Assembly (NCBI GenBank): GCA_964011675.1
Contig: CAXGPR010000003.1
Location: 1-64,000 of the forward strand
DNA: 64,000 bases
Direction of reading: 5' to 3'
Source of the DNA: GCA-2693325 sp964011675
GTDB taxonomy: Bacteria > Latescibacterota > UBA2968 > UBA8231
Position numbers and translations under genes: made by a program. The first letter of the stretch is position 1. Every line of letters begins with the position of its first letter. This document shows positions 25,867 through 33,335 of the stretch, piece by piece. A model generated the notes under the pieces. It worked only from the letters and a program-made list of their open reading frames with translations, was not told where the DNA came from and searched no databases.

Positions 25867-27636
25867 ATGAGAATGAGTCAGTTGTTCAGCACGACGCTGC
25901 GCGAGGTCAGTGCAGATGCAGAGGTAGCGAGTCATCAACTCCTGCTGCGCGCCGGCTATATACGCCAGCTCGCCAGTGGGATCTTTAGCTATTTGCCGCT
26001 GGCTCAGCGCGCGCTGAGAAAGGTTGAAGATATCATTCGTGAAGAGATGGAGGCGATTGGTGGACAGGAAATTACTATGCCAGTTGTCCATCCTGCTGAA
26101 ATATGGCAACGCACCGGACGATATTATGCCATAGGCAGCGAGATGAGTCGTTTTAAAGACAAGAACGAGCGCGATATGGTGCTCGCGATGACGCACGAAG
26201 AGGTCGTTGCCGATTTGGTTAGTAGGGAGGTTAAGAGCTATCGCCAGCTACCGCAGTTGGTCTACCAATTGCAAACAAAATGGCGCGACGATCCGCGGCC
26301 CCGCTCGGGGCTAATTCGCGTGCGCGAGTTTACTATGAAAGACAGTTACAGTCTCGATGCCGATTGGGAGGGATTAGAAAAGCAGTATCGCGCCCACTAC
26401 CAGGCCTACTTCAATATCTTTCATCGCTGTGGTATAGAGGCCATAGCGGTGGCTTCAGATACGGGGATGATGGGCGGAAAAGTAGCGCATGAATACATGT
26501 ACCTAACGCCGATCGGTGAGGATACTCTCCTGCTGTGTGATGGATGCGGTTACTCGGCAAACCGACAGATTGCCACGTTTCAGCGAGATAGTGCCGACAG
26601 AGAAGATTTACTTCAGCTAGAAGAGGTCGAGACGCCGAATACGCAGACTATTGAAGACCTTTCCGCCCTGCTCGAAATACCCGCACAGCGGACCTGCAAG
26701 GCCGTTTTTATGATGGCTACCACGGGAGATGGTGAAGCCCAGCAGGACCGGTTTATACTCGCTGTAATCCGGGGCGATATTGAGGTCAATGAGACCAAAC
26801 TAGCTAACGCGGTGGGCGCGCGCGAGATGTGGCCGGCTAGCGCCGAAGAAATTGCCGCGGTCGGGGCAGTGCCTGGATACGGTTCTCCGCTAGGCGTAGA
26901 AGGAGCTCTCATAGTGGTTGATTCATCTGTGGCGGATGCGACCAACCTGGTTGCGGGGGCAAACCGCGCGGGATTTCACATGAGAAATGTCAACTGTGGC
27001 AGAGATTATACCCCAGATATAACGACGGATATTGCCGCTGCTCAGGAAGGAGATGGCTGTCCCCAGTGCGGGCAGGCTATGCGCACTTCGCGTGGTGTTG
27101 AAGTAGGCAATATCTTTCAGCTCGGCACTAAGTATACCGATGCTTTGGGCGGAGAGTTTCTCGATGCCGAAGGCAAGGCGCAGCCGGTTATTATGGGTTC
27201 ATACGGGATTGGAGTTGGCCGTCTGTTGGCCTGCGTAGCGGAAGAGTGTCACGACGAACAGGGCTTGATCTGGCCTATATCGATTGCTCCTCATCAGGTA
27301 TTGATAACGGTCTTGGCCAAGGGAGAGAGTGAAGCTCAAACGACAGCTGAGCATATATATGGCCAACTGCGCGATCAGGGATTGGACGTCTTGCTAGACG
27401 ACCGCCGAGAAAACCCGGGCGTCAAGTTTAACGATGCCGATCTGATTGGCATCCCTGTTCGTCTGACCGTTGGTGATCGCGGATTGAAAAAGGGTGTCGT
27501 AGAGTTTAAACTGCGTCGAGATAGCGAGCGGAGCGAAGTGCCGGTTGATCAGGCCGTTGAGCACGTGATTAACGCAGTGCGCCAACTCGAAAGGGAACTG
27601 TTTGATCGCGTCGTCGAAGTGCCCTACTCTGAGTAG
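25867..27636 (+). CDS. proS: Proline--tRNA ligase (bacterial type with editing domain)
   Basis: A 589-residue class II synthetase. The catalytic core shows RPRSGLIRVREFTMKDSYSL (motif 2), GGKVAHEYM, and motif 3 SYGIGVGRLL. Between motifs 2 and 3 lies the YbaK-like editing insertion of about 180 residues characteristic of bacterial ProRS, and a C-terminal anticodon-binding domain follows. The ATG at 25867 follows ACGGAGATATTAGCA; a second ATG two codons on is possible. A terminator follows the gene. Confidence 0.97.
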   Translation: MRMSQLFSTTLREVSADAEVASHQLLLRAGYIRQLASGIFSYLPLAQRALRKVEDIIREEMEAIGGQEITMPVVHPAEIWQRTGRYYAIGSEMSRFKDKNERDMVLAMTHEEVVADLVSREVKSYRQLPQLVYQLQTKWRDDPRPRSGLIRVREFTMKDSYSLDADWEGLEKQYRAHYQAYFNIFHRCGIEAIAVASDTGMMGGKVAHEYMYLTPIGEDTLLLCDGCGYSANRQIATFQRDSADREDLLQLEEVETPNTQTIEDLSALLEIPAQRTCKAVFMMATTGDGEAQQDRFILAVIRGDIEVNETKLANAVGAREMWPASAEEIAAVGAVPGYGSPLGVEGALIVVDSSVADATNLVAGANRAGFHMRNVNCGRDYTPDITTDIAAAQEGDGCPQCGQAMRTSRGVEVGNIFQLGTKYTDALGGEFLDAEGKAQPVIMGSYGIGVGRLLACVAEECHDEQGLIWPISIAPHQVLITVLAKGESEAQTTAEHIYGQLRDQGLDVLLDDRRENPGVKFNDADLIGIPVRLTVGDRGLKKGVVEFKLRRDSERSEVPVDQAVEHVINAVRQLERELFDRVVEVPYSE

Positions 27637-27645
27637 CGTCGAGCA

Positions 27646-27668
27646 GGAGCGGTCCGTTCCGGCTTTTT
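27646..27668 (+). terminator. Rho-independent terminator after proS
   Basis: A hairpin GGAGCG/CGTTCC (one G-U pair) with a 3-nt loop is followed by GG and CTTTTT. It lies 10 bp after the proS stop and overlaps the end of the convergent epimerase gene. Confidence 0.5.
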
Positions 27669-28365
27669 AGCGCTCCCATTCCTCTTCGGGAACGATGGCT
27701 ACGTCCTGTGGTTCATATCCAATTGCGCGTTTGCCATGCTCCATGTCATAGAGAGGCCAGTTACTTGCCGAGACGCCAAATACGACTTCATATCGCACGT
27801 TAGGGTGAGTTATAGCGCACTCGAAAATGCGGACGCAGTCTCCGTGGCTGAGGTGGTGAGGGTGCTCTGGAAGGTCTCGCTCCAGCTTAAAGTTTCCGAT
27901 CCGCACGCAAACGATCTCCATATCGTGCTGATGGACGTAGGAGTGGGCGAGCGATTCGCCAAAGACTTTACTGACTGTATAGTGGCCAATAGGAAGAGGC
28001 ACCATCTCTGCCGTTCGCGTTAAGTGCTTGGGATAGGCTCCTAATACGCCGGCTCTGCTAGCGTAGGCAATACGCTTTACCCCCTGCTTTCTTGCGGCTT
28101 CAAAAACGTGATAGGTTCCAATAAAGTTGCTCTGCAAAAGGTCGTCCCAGTCATCTCCTCCGGGTAGACCCCCCAAGTGTATGATTGCATCCATGCCTTC
28201 AACAGCACGCTCAACGGCCGTGAAGTCACTGAGGTCGGAAACAAGGTAGTCTTGTACGTTTGGAGTGGGAAAGCGGTCGTGTGCTCGCACGCAGTGATTG
28301 GCCTGTAAACCTTGTACTACGCATTGGCCGACGCTTCCAGCTGCTCCTGTAACTAACACGCGCAT
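27667..28365 (-). CDS. NAD-dependent epimerase/dehydratase family protein (uronate dehydrogenase-like)
   Basis: A 232-residue extended short-chain dehydrogenase. The NAD motif GAAGSVGQ is at the N-terminus, DLSD and IHLGG follow, and the catalytic Y-x3-K is YTVSK with an upstream Ser in YASRAGV. Its short length and sequence style resemble uronate dehydrogenases and related sugar dehydrogenases rather than full UDP-sugar epimerases. An in-frame TTG two codons upstream (28371) with GAGAAAG 11 nt before it is an alternative start. It is convergent with proS. The substrate is not determined. Confidence 0.85.
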   Translation of the reverse strand: MRVLVTGAAGSVGQCVVQGLQANHCVRAHDRFPTPNVQDYLVSDLSDFTAVERAVEGMDAIIHLGGLPGGDDWDDLLQSNFIGTYHVFEAARKQGVKRIAYASRAGVLGAYPKHLTRTAEMVPLPIGHYTVSKVFGESLAHSYVHQHDMEIVCVRIGNFKLERDLPEHPHHLSHGDCVRIFECAITHPNVRYEVVFGVSASNWPLYDMEHGKRAIGYEPQDVAIVPEEEWER

Positions 28366-28371
28366 ATTCAA

Positions 28372-29036
28372 GTGCGTCTTTCTCGGTGGGTGAAGGCGTT
28401 GAAATTCGAACTAAGTCAATATAGTATTTTCCAATATATAAAATGCATCTATTGATGGCGATTATCCACGAGCGAGAAAAGGGAGCTGGGTGTTATTTGT
28501 CGCGATTGAATCGTTGGCACTAGGAGGGGAGGTGGCTCGTTGAGCTATGCATATTTTTGACGCCACGGTAATTGCAGGTGGCTAAAGCGTTATATTGGAG
28601 TAGGTTGGGGTGGATATTAAGACGTTGAATATAGAATCGCCTTATAATTCGGGTACGAGACTTATAAGCGGTGTTGATTTCCGGTAGGTAGAGTGGCTGA
28701 AAAAGACGCGCTGTTTGCATCGCGTATGCAAAGAGCGCATTTATGGATGGAAGAGTTGGACATGCAAAGTGTAGAGTTTAACGCTTTCTTGCCTGTTCTT
28801 CGCGCACCGTCGAACGCGGTATTTGTTTTTTAGCGCCGATCTGCGGATTAGTGATAGCTCGGTTTTCTCTAAGCGAAGAGCGGTCTCTTCAAGAGATTCG
28901 ACTTGTAAGACAAGAAGGTGATAGCGCATTGCTGAATGCCCCTTACAGATCCGCAGCGGTTGAGAGGTTGACCCATCTAGTGGTCCTGCGTAGCCTATAG
29001 ACGCATTAAAAACATACACTGTAAAGGAAAGGGAAT
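28372..29036. other. Intergenic region with coding-like debris
   Basis: No intact gene is convincing. On the plus strand two overlapping frames look protein-like: one ends EELDMQSVEFNAFLPVLRAP near 28833, and another from about 28783 reads FLAPICGLVIARFSLSEERS and LQEIRLVRQEG and ends near 29000. The minus-strand frame over the same bases is also open for 100 codons. This is compatible with a frameshifted plus-strand pseudogene of unknown family. The final 20 bases carry the strong ribosome-binding site AAGGAAAGGGA of the next gene. Confidence 0.35.
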
Positions 29037-30050
29037 ATGGCAAAGTCTAAGGATATTCGCTGTGGTGTAGTCGGATATGGTGGTGCGTTTAATATGGGTC
29101 AGACCCATCTCAATTCGATGGTGCGCAATCGCCGTATGGAAGTGGCGGCCGTGTGTGAATTAGATTCTGCGCGTCGCAAGGTGGCTAAAGATGATTTCCC
29201 TGGCGTGGAAACGTTCGCTCAGGTGGGCGATATGTTAAAAAATGCTGAGCTGGATTTGGTTACGATTATTACCCCACACAATACCCATGCGCCGCTTGCC
29301 ATTGATTGTCTAAACTCCGGAGTCAATGTGGTGTGTGAAAAACCGCTGGCCATTACGAGTCGGCAGGTGAAAGACATGATGTCTGCGGCGAAGAAAAATG
29401 GCGTAATGCTCTCGACCTTTCACAATCGACGCTGGGATGGAGATTTCCAGACGTTGCGTGATTTGGTAAACAAAGAGAAGGCTATTGGGCGCGTGCATCG
29501 AATAGAAGCCGGTTTCTATGGCTATGGCTCTCAGGGTAATTGGTGGCGTTCCGATCGTAAGATATCGGGTGGAGCGATCTATGATTGGGGGGCGCATTTT
29601 ACCGATTGGATACTCAACGTCTTGCCTGAAAAAATAGATTGGGTGAGCGGTTATCAAGTCAAAAACCGTCAGTGGAAGGGTTATAGCAACGAAGACCATT
29701 CGGAATATAGCATGCGCTTTGCCAGCGGAGCGATTGCGACGCTAACTATCTCAAATCTGTCGATGAGCAGCCGTCCGCGATGGCGCGTCTTGGGTGAACA
29801 GGGCTCGATTGAGGACGTCGGCGGAAAGTTCCTTCTTAAGACGTTGGTTAACGGCCGCCAAATGAGCGCTGAAGTGCCCTATGCAGAATCGAATTGGCAT
29901 GCCTATTACGAAAATGTGTACAAGCATCTTCAGGGTCGGGCCAAACTCATTATTACTCCGGAATCTGCAGCGCGCGTTATCGGTGTTTTAGAGGCGGCTA
30001 ATATTTCGGCTGAGCGCGATTCTAAGCCGGTCAAGCCAGCCTTTATCTAA
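29037..30050 (+). CDS. Gfo/Idh/MocA family NAD(P)-dependent oxidoreductase
   Basis: A 337-residue cytoplasmic dehydrogenase. The N-terminal Rossmann motif is GVVGYGGAFNMG, EKP lies at residues 101-103 (VVCEKPLAI), and the C-terminal domain has YDWGAHFTDW, where the D-x-G-x-H pattern carries the catalytic His. A strong AAGGAAAGGGA lies before the ATG. Similarity to the oxidoreductase at 179 is limited to the family core, so they are distinct enzymes. It is followed after 4 bp by a small L7Ae-like gene, and probably acts on a sugar or aminosugar derivative. Confidence 0.92.
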   Translation: MAKSKDIRCGVVGYGGAFNMGQTHLNSMVRNRRMEVAAVCELDSARRKVAKDDFPGVETFAQVGDMLKNAELDLVTIITPHNTHAPLAIDCLNSGVNVVCEKPLAITSRQVKDMMSAAKKNGVMLSTFHNRRWDGDFQTLRDLVNKEKAIGRVHRIEAGFYGYGSQGNWWRSDRKISGGAIYDWGAHFTDWILNVLPEKIDWVSGYQVKNRQWKGYSNEDHSEYSMRFASGAIATLTISNLSMSSRPRWRVLGEQGSIEDVGGKFLLKTLVNGRQMSAEVPYAESNWHAYYENVYKHLQGRAKLIITPESAARVIGVLEAANISAERDSKPVKPAFI

Positions 30051-30054
30051 GCGT

Positions 30055-30363
30055 GTGCAAACGCTAGACGTCCAACGTGCGGCCGGTCTGTCGTCACTTT
30101 TGGCTATTGGCTGCCGCTCGGGCGATACCGTTGTCGGGCTGTCGGCCATCAGGCGCTGTGAGCATCTGGCGTATGTGTTTGTCGATGGCAGGTTGGCACA
30201 GCGCACGTTGCGCGAAATGGCTGCGTGGGAACAGCGCGGAGCATGCGTTTTTCTAGTGCATGAATACGTCCGATTGACCGAGGCATTTGGTCGCCAAGAT
30301 GCGCGCGTAGTGGGCGTTCATACCGGTTCGTTGGCCGATGGTATTGCCGGTCGCCTTGCCTGA
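30055..30363 (+). CDS. Small protein resembling L7Ae/L30e RNA-binding fold
   Basis: A 102-residue protein beginning at GTG. The pattern GLSSLLAIGCRSGDTVVGLSAIRR, followed by a hydrophobic strand LAYVFVDG, resembles the L7Ae/L30e/YlxQ fold, which binds kink-turn RNA. The usual gly-rich and charged RNA-binding residues are only partly matched, so this is a tentative call. It lies 4 bp after the oxidoreductase stop. Its own TGA sits within the loop of a strong terminator. The link to a sugar dehydrogenase is unexplained. Confidence 0.5.
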   Translation: MQTLDVQRAAGLSSLLAIGCRSGDTVVGLSAIRRCEHLAYVFVDGRLAQRTLREMAAWEQRGACVFLVHEYVRLTEAFGRQDARVVGVHTGSLADGIAGRLA

Positions 30364-30382
30364 GAGGCGGCCGGTTTTTTTT
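30347..30382 (+). terminator. Strong rho-independent terminator spanning a stop codon
   Basis: An 11-bp stem CCGGTCGCCTT/GAGGCGGCCGG (two G-U pairs) with a 6-nt loop containing the TGA of the L7Ae-like gene is followed by eight T. It separates this two-gene unit from the creatininase gene that begins 35 bp later. Confidence 0.85.
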
Positions 30383-30417
30383 ATTCCCTTAAACTAGTTA
30401 ACTCCGGAGCGCACCTT

Positions 30418-31164
30418 TTGATTTTAGCGGAAATGACTTCGCCTGAGATAGACGCCCTGCCGCGTGATATTGTTGTTTTGATGCCCGTTGCTTCCTGCGA
30501 ACAGCACAGCCTACACTTGCCCGTATTTACTGACTCTATGATCGGCGAAGAAGTAGCTCGTCGCGTTCATGGTCTGGTACCTGAGGAGGTGCTCGTTTTG
30601 CCGGTTCAGTGGCTGGGCTATTCCCAGCACCACATCCGCTACCCGGGCACGCTGAGTGCGGTCTCTGAAACCCACCTCTTGCTTATGATGGATATTGTAG
30701 CTTCCGTTGTTGGATACGGGTTCAAGAAAGTGTTGATTCAGAACAGCCACGGTGGAAACGGGGCCAATATCTCCGTTTTACTACAGCGCCTTATGGAGCG
30801 CTATGGCGATGATGGAGTTGAGTTTTACAGTCGCTGGGCATGGGCTGGCAACGAGACGTTGAATTCAATGCGAACGCTGGGAAATGGCGGATCCGGCCAT
30901 GCGGGAGAGACGGAAACCTCTATGTTGTTGGCCATGCGTCCCGATTTGGTGCGCACAGATCGTTTGGCGGCTGACGGGGAGCGGCCTGGGATGCGAGTTG
31001 AAGGAGTGGCGTCTTACCATCGTTTCGACCAGCGGACAAAGCATGGTGGAGTTGGTGATCCGCGGCCGGCAACAGCGGAAATAGGAGAACAGCTCCTGCA
31101 GTCCTCTGCAGAAGAAGTGGCAGCGCACGTGCAGGCAATAAGGGCGCTAACCCCCTTCGATTAG
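30418..31164 (+). CDS. Creatininase family amidohydrolase
   Basis: A 248-residue metal-dependent amidohydrolase of the creatininase/FAPy-deformylase/MftE family. Metal ligands are visible: E28, H30 and D39 in CEQHSLHLPVFTD, a His in NSHGGN, and the glutamate of GHAGETETS. Length matches the family (about 250). The assigned TTG start has GGAG 11 nt upstream; an ATG five codons on is an alternative. It is followed by the ceramidase-like gene at 16 bp. The real substrate is likely a cyclic or N-formyl amide, not necessarily creatinine. Confidence 0.88.
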   Translation: MILAEMTSPEIDALPRDIVVLMPVASCEQHSLHLPVFTDSMIGEEVARRVHGLVPEEVLVLPVQWLGYSQHHIRYPGTLSAVSETHLLLMMDIVASVVGYGFKKVLIQNSHGGNGANISVLLQRLMERYGDDGVEFYSRWAWAGNETLNSMRTLGNGGSGHAGETETSMLLAMRPDLVRTDRLAADGERPGMRVEGVASYHRFDQRTKHGGVGDPRPATAEIGEQLLQSSAEEVAAHVQAIRALTPFD

Positions 31165-31180
31165 AACGCATCCAAAGACT

Positions 31181-32542
31181 ATGGAAAGAAAGCGTGAGGC
31201 AACCGATTTAGGGCCTAGAGCAGGCTGGGCAGAGGTGGATTGTACACCCCCTCTCGGTCTGCCTATGGGCGGTCGAGGAACTCGCTTTAATCCGGGGAGA
31301 GAAATACTTGACTCCCTGTACTTACAGGCGCTGTTACTGCGCGATGCAGAGGGGAAACACCTCTTACTCATCACGATAGATATGATCGGTCTCTCCGCCG
31401 ATATGAGCACTCGGTTTCGCGGCGAATTGGCGGCTCAAACAGGGGTGTCTCCGGCCCATATTGTGCTGAATTTCTCCCACACACACAGCGGGCCTATGAG
31501 CGGATTTGAGGGTTATGCCACTCATCAAAGAAAACCCGCAGAGATGATCGCTTATGAGGAAGATCTACTGGAAAAGGCCTGTGCGGCTGCGCGCAGTGCG
31601 CTGGCCGATATGCAGCCCGTGCGCGTGTCCTGTCATCGCGGTCGATCGCATATAGGGATTAATCGTCGTGGGCGCACGCCTGATGGGGATATGGGGATGC
31701 TTCCTAACAGTGAAGGGCACTATAATTCTGAACTGTGGGTGCTCGATATAACAGGCTACGACGGCAGGCGCTGCGTTTTATTTTCCTACGGCTGTCATCC
31801 GGTCATCGTGTATGGCTATGCGTGGGACGGTCTATCGGCTGACTTTCCGGGCGTCTGTCGGGGCGTGCTGTGCGAAGCGCTAGGCCCCAAAGTGCAAACG
31901 CAGTTTATTCAGGGGTTAGCAGGTAATATTAGACCCCGTCTACTGGCGAATTTGGAGAAGGGATGTTTTGAAAGAGGCACGGCAGAATCTACCGCTGCAG
32001 TGGGTCGCACTCTTGCAGAGGATGTGCTTAGAGCACTGCAGGTGGAAGGCGTTCATCTCGAGCCTGATATACGGATAGCTTCGACTTGGATTATGGTGGA
32101 ACGAGATCAGCAGGCCTGGCCTCTGAGCCACTGGGAAATGATGGGGCAGAGCGAAGATGAAATGCAACAGGCATTGGGACAGTATTGGCTAGGGCGCTAT
32201 GTGGAAGGGCCTCCGCCGGTACGCTCCACACCCTGGGAGGTCGGTTTGATACAGCTGGCGCTCGGGAATCGTATTGCCTTTTTTTCAGGCGAAGCGTTGG
32301 CCGAATGGCTGCCACAATTGCGGCGATGGCTAGCTGATCGAGATCTCGTAGCGTGGGGATACTGTCAGGATGGACGCTGCTATAGACCGACCGATGCCCA
32401 TCTTGCAGAAGGCGGCTACGAGGTCGTGCAGTCGAATTTTTACAACCGAAGTGGTCCGGGTCCTTTTAGGCTGGGAATCGATAAAAAAGTAGAGCGGACA
32501 TTCCGTGAATTGGAGCGCGCTATTAAAAGGGAGTGTGAATAG
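31181..32542 (+). CDS. Neutral/alkaline ceramidase N-terminal domain-like hydrolase
   Basis: A 453-residue protein resembling the catalytic N-terminal half of neutral ceramidases. Family features include AGWAEVDCTPPLGLPMGGRG, LNFSHTHSGP (zinc His pair), and the conserved SYGCHPVI segment. True neutral ceramidases are secreted and about 650 residues; this protein has no signal peptide and lacks the C-terminal Ig-like domain. Such short cytoplasmic relatives are common near creatininase and Gfo/Idh genes in uncultured bacteria and probably cleave other amides. Confidence 0.82.
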   Translation: MERKREATDLGPRAGWAEVDCTPPLGLPMGGRGTRFNPGREILDSLYLQALLLRDAEGKHLLLITIDMIGLSADMSTRFRGELAAQTGVSPAHIVLNFSHTHSGPMSGFEGYATHQRKPAEMIAYEEDLLEKACAAARSALADMQPVRVSCHRGRSHIGINRRGRTPDGDMGMLPNSEGHYNSELWVLDITGYDGRRCVLFSYGCHPVIVYGYAWDGLSADFPGVCRGVLCEALGPKVQTQFIQGLAGNIRPRLLANLEKGCFERGTAESTAAVGRTLAEDVLRALQVEGVHLEPDIRIASTWIMVERDQQAWPLSHWEMMGQSEDEMQQALGQYWLGRYVEGPPPVRSTPWEVGLIQLALGNRIAFFSGEALAEWLPQLRRWLADRDLVAWGYCQDGRCYRPTDAHLAEGGYEVVQSNFYNRSGPGPFRLGIDKKVERTFRELERAIKRECE

Positions 32543-32545
32543 ACA

Positions 32546-33325
32546 ATGAAGATAGCGACTTATAACGTCCTTGGTTTAACGGGCTATCCGCCTGAAGAGG
32601 CCCTACGAGAAATCGGACCGCTCGGCAGCGAAGAGCATATAGCGCATTTTGCTCGGGTCTTTACTGAGCTGGACAGCGATATCATTGCCTTACAGGAAGG
32701 CGTTGCGGTGCGACAGATCCAGCAGGTAGCTAAGAAGATGGGCTATCATCTGGCGACCCATCCCTCACCTATTGCCTGGCCGGGACACGTCCTGTCGCGT
32801 TTTCCCATTGTTGAATCGCGCACGTTTAGCCATATGGATCCCAGCGCTGATGTTCCCCCCTTTAGCCGCACGGCCGGCGCCTCGCTGTTAGAAGAGAAAG
32901 GGGGAGCGCGTCTGTGGGTTGTTGACGTGCATCTGCATCCAGGTGACGTCGCACTTCGCAAGGTTGAAGGATCGCTTTTAAGAGAACGCGTTGAGGCGTT
33001 GCTGGCCGATACGCCCCATGCCGTTGTTTTGGGAGATTTTAACAGCGAGATTGATGAATCCGTGCACGAGCACTTGCGCGCGTTGGGGTTTGTAAACGCT
33101 ATGCAGCAGGTGGGAGGAGGCGTTGAGGCGACAATGGATACCGTCGGTATCCGAACGCACTATATCGACCATCTCTATTTTAGTCCGCAACTAGCGACGC
33201 ATCTGATAGCTGCACACGTGGTGCGTGCGGATAGATTCAGACATGACGGGCCGCAAGTAGAAGGATGCTGGGTCCACTCAGACCATCTGCCCGTCGTTGC
33301 TGAAGTCGACTGGCCTATTGCCTAG
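32546..33325 (+). CDS. Endonuclease/exonuclease/phosphatase family protein
   Basis: A 259-residue DNase I-like fold phosphoesterase. All active-site motifs are intact: ATYNVLG, ALQEG (metal Glu), VVDVHLHPG, VLGDFNSE (Asp/Asn), YIDHLYF and the C-terminal catalytic SDHLPVVAEV. No signal peptide, so it acts in the cytoplasm on a phosphodiester or phosphomonoester. It starts 3 bp after the ceramidase-like gene and is probably co-translated with it. It is a useful intact reference for the pseudogene at 24453-25020. Confidence 0.9.
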   Translation: MKIATYNVLGLTGYPPEEALREIGPLGSEEHIAHFARVFTELDSDIIALQEGVAVRQIQQVAKKMGYHLATHPSPIAWPGHVLSRFPIVESRTFSHMDPSADVPPFSRTAGASLLEEKGGARLWVVDVHLHPGDVALRKVEGSLLRERVEALLADTPHAVVLGDFNSEIDESVHEHLRALGFVNAMQQVGGGVEATMDTVGIRTHYIDHLYFSPQLATHLIAAHVVRADRFRHDGPQVEGCWVHSDHLPVVAEVDWPIA

Positions 33326-33335
33326 GGAGCGTATT

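Noticed and set aside
28741..29043. Minus-strand 100-codon frame over 28741-29043
   Set aside because: It covers the ribosome-binding site and start of the plus-strand oxidoreductase gene and has no own ribosome-binding site. The plus-strand reading is at least as coding-like.
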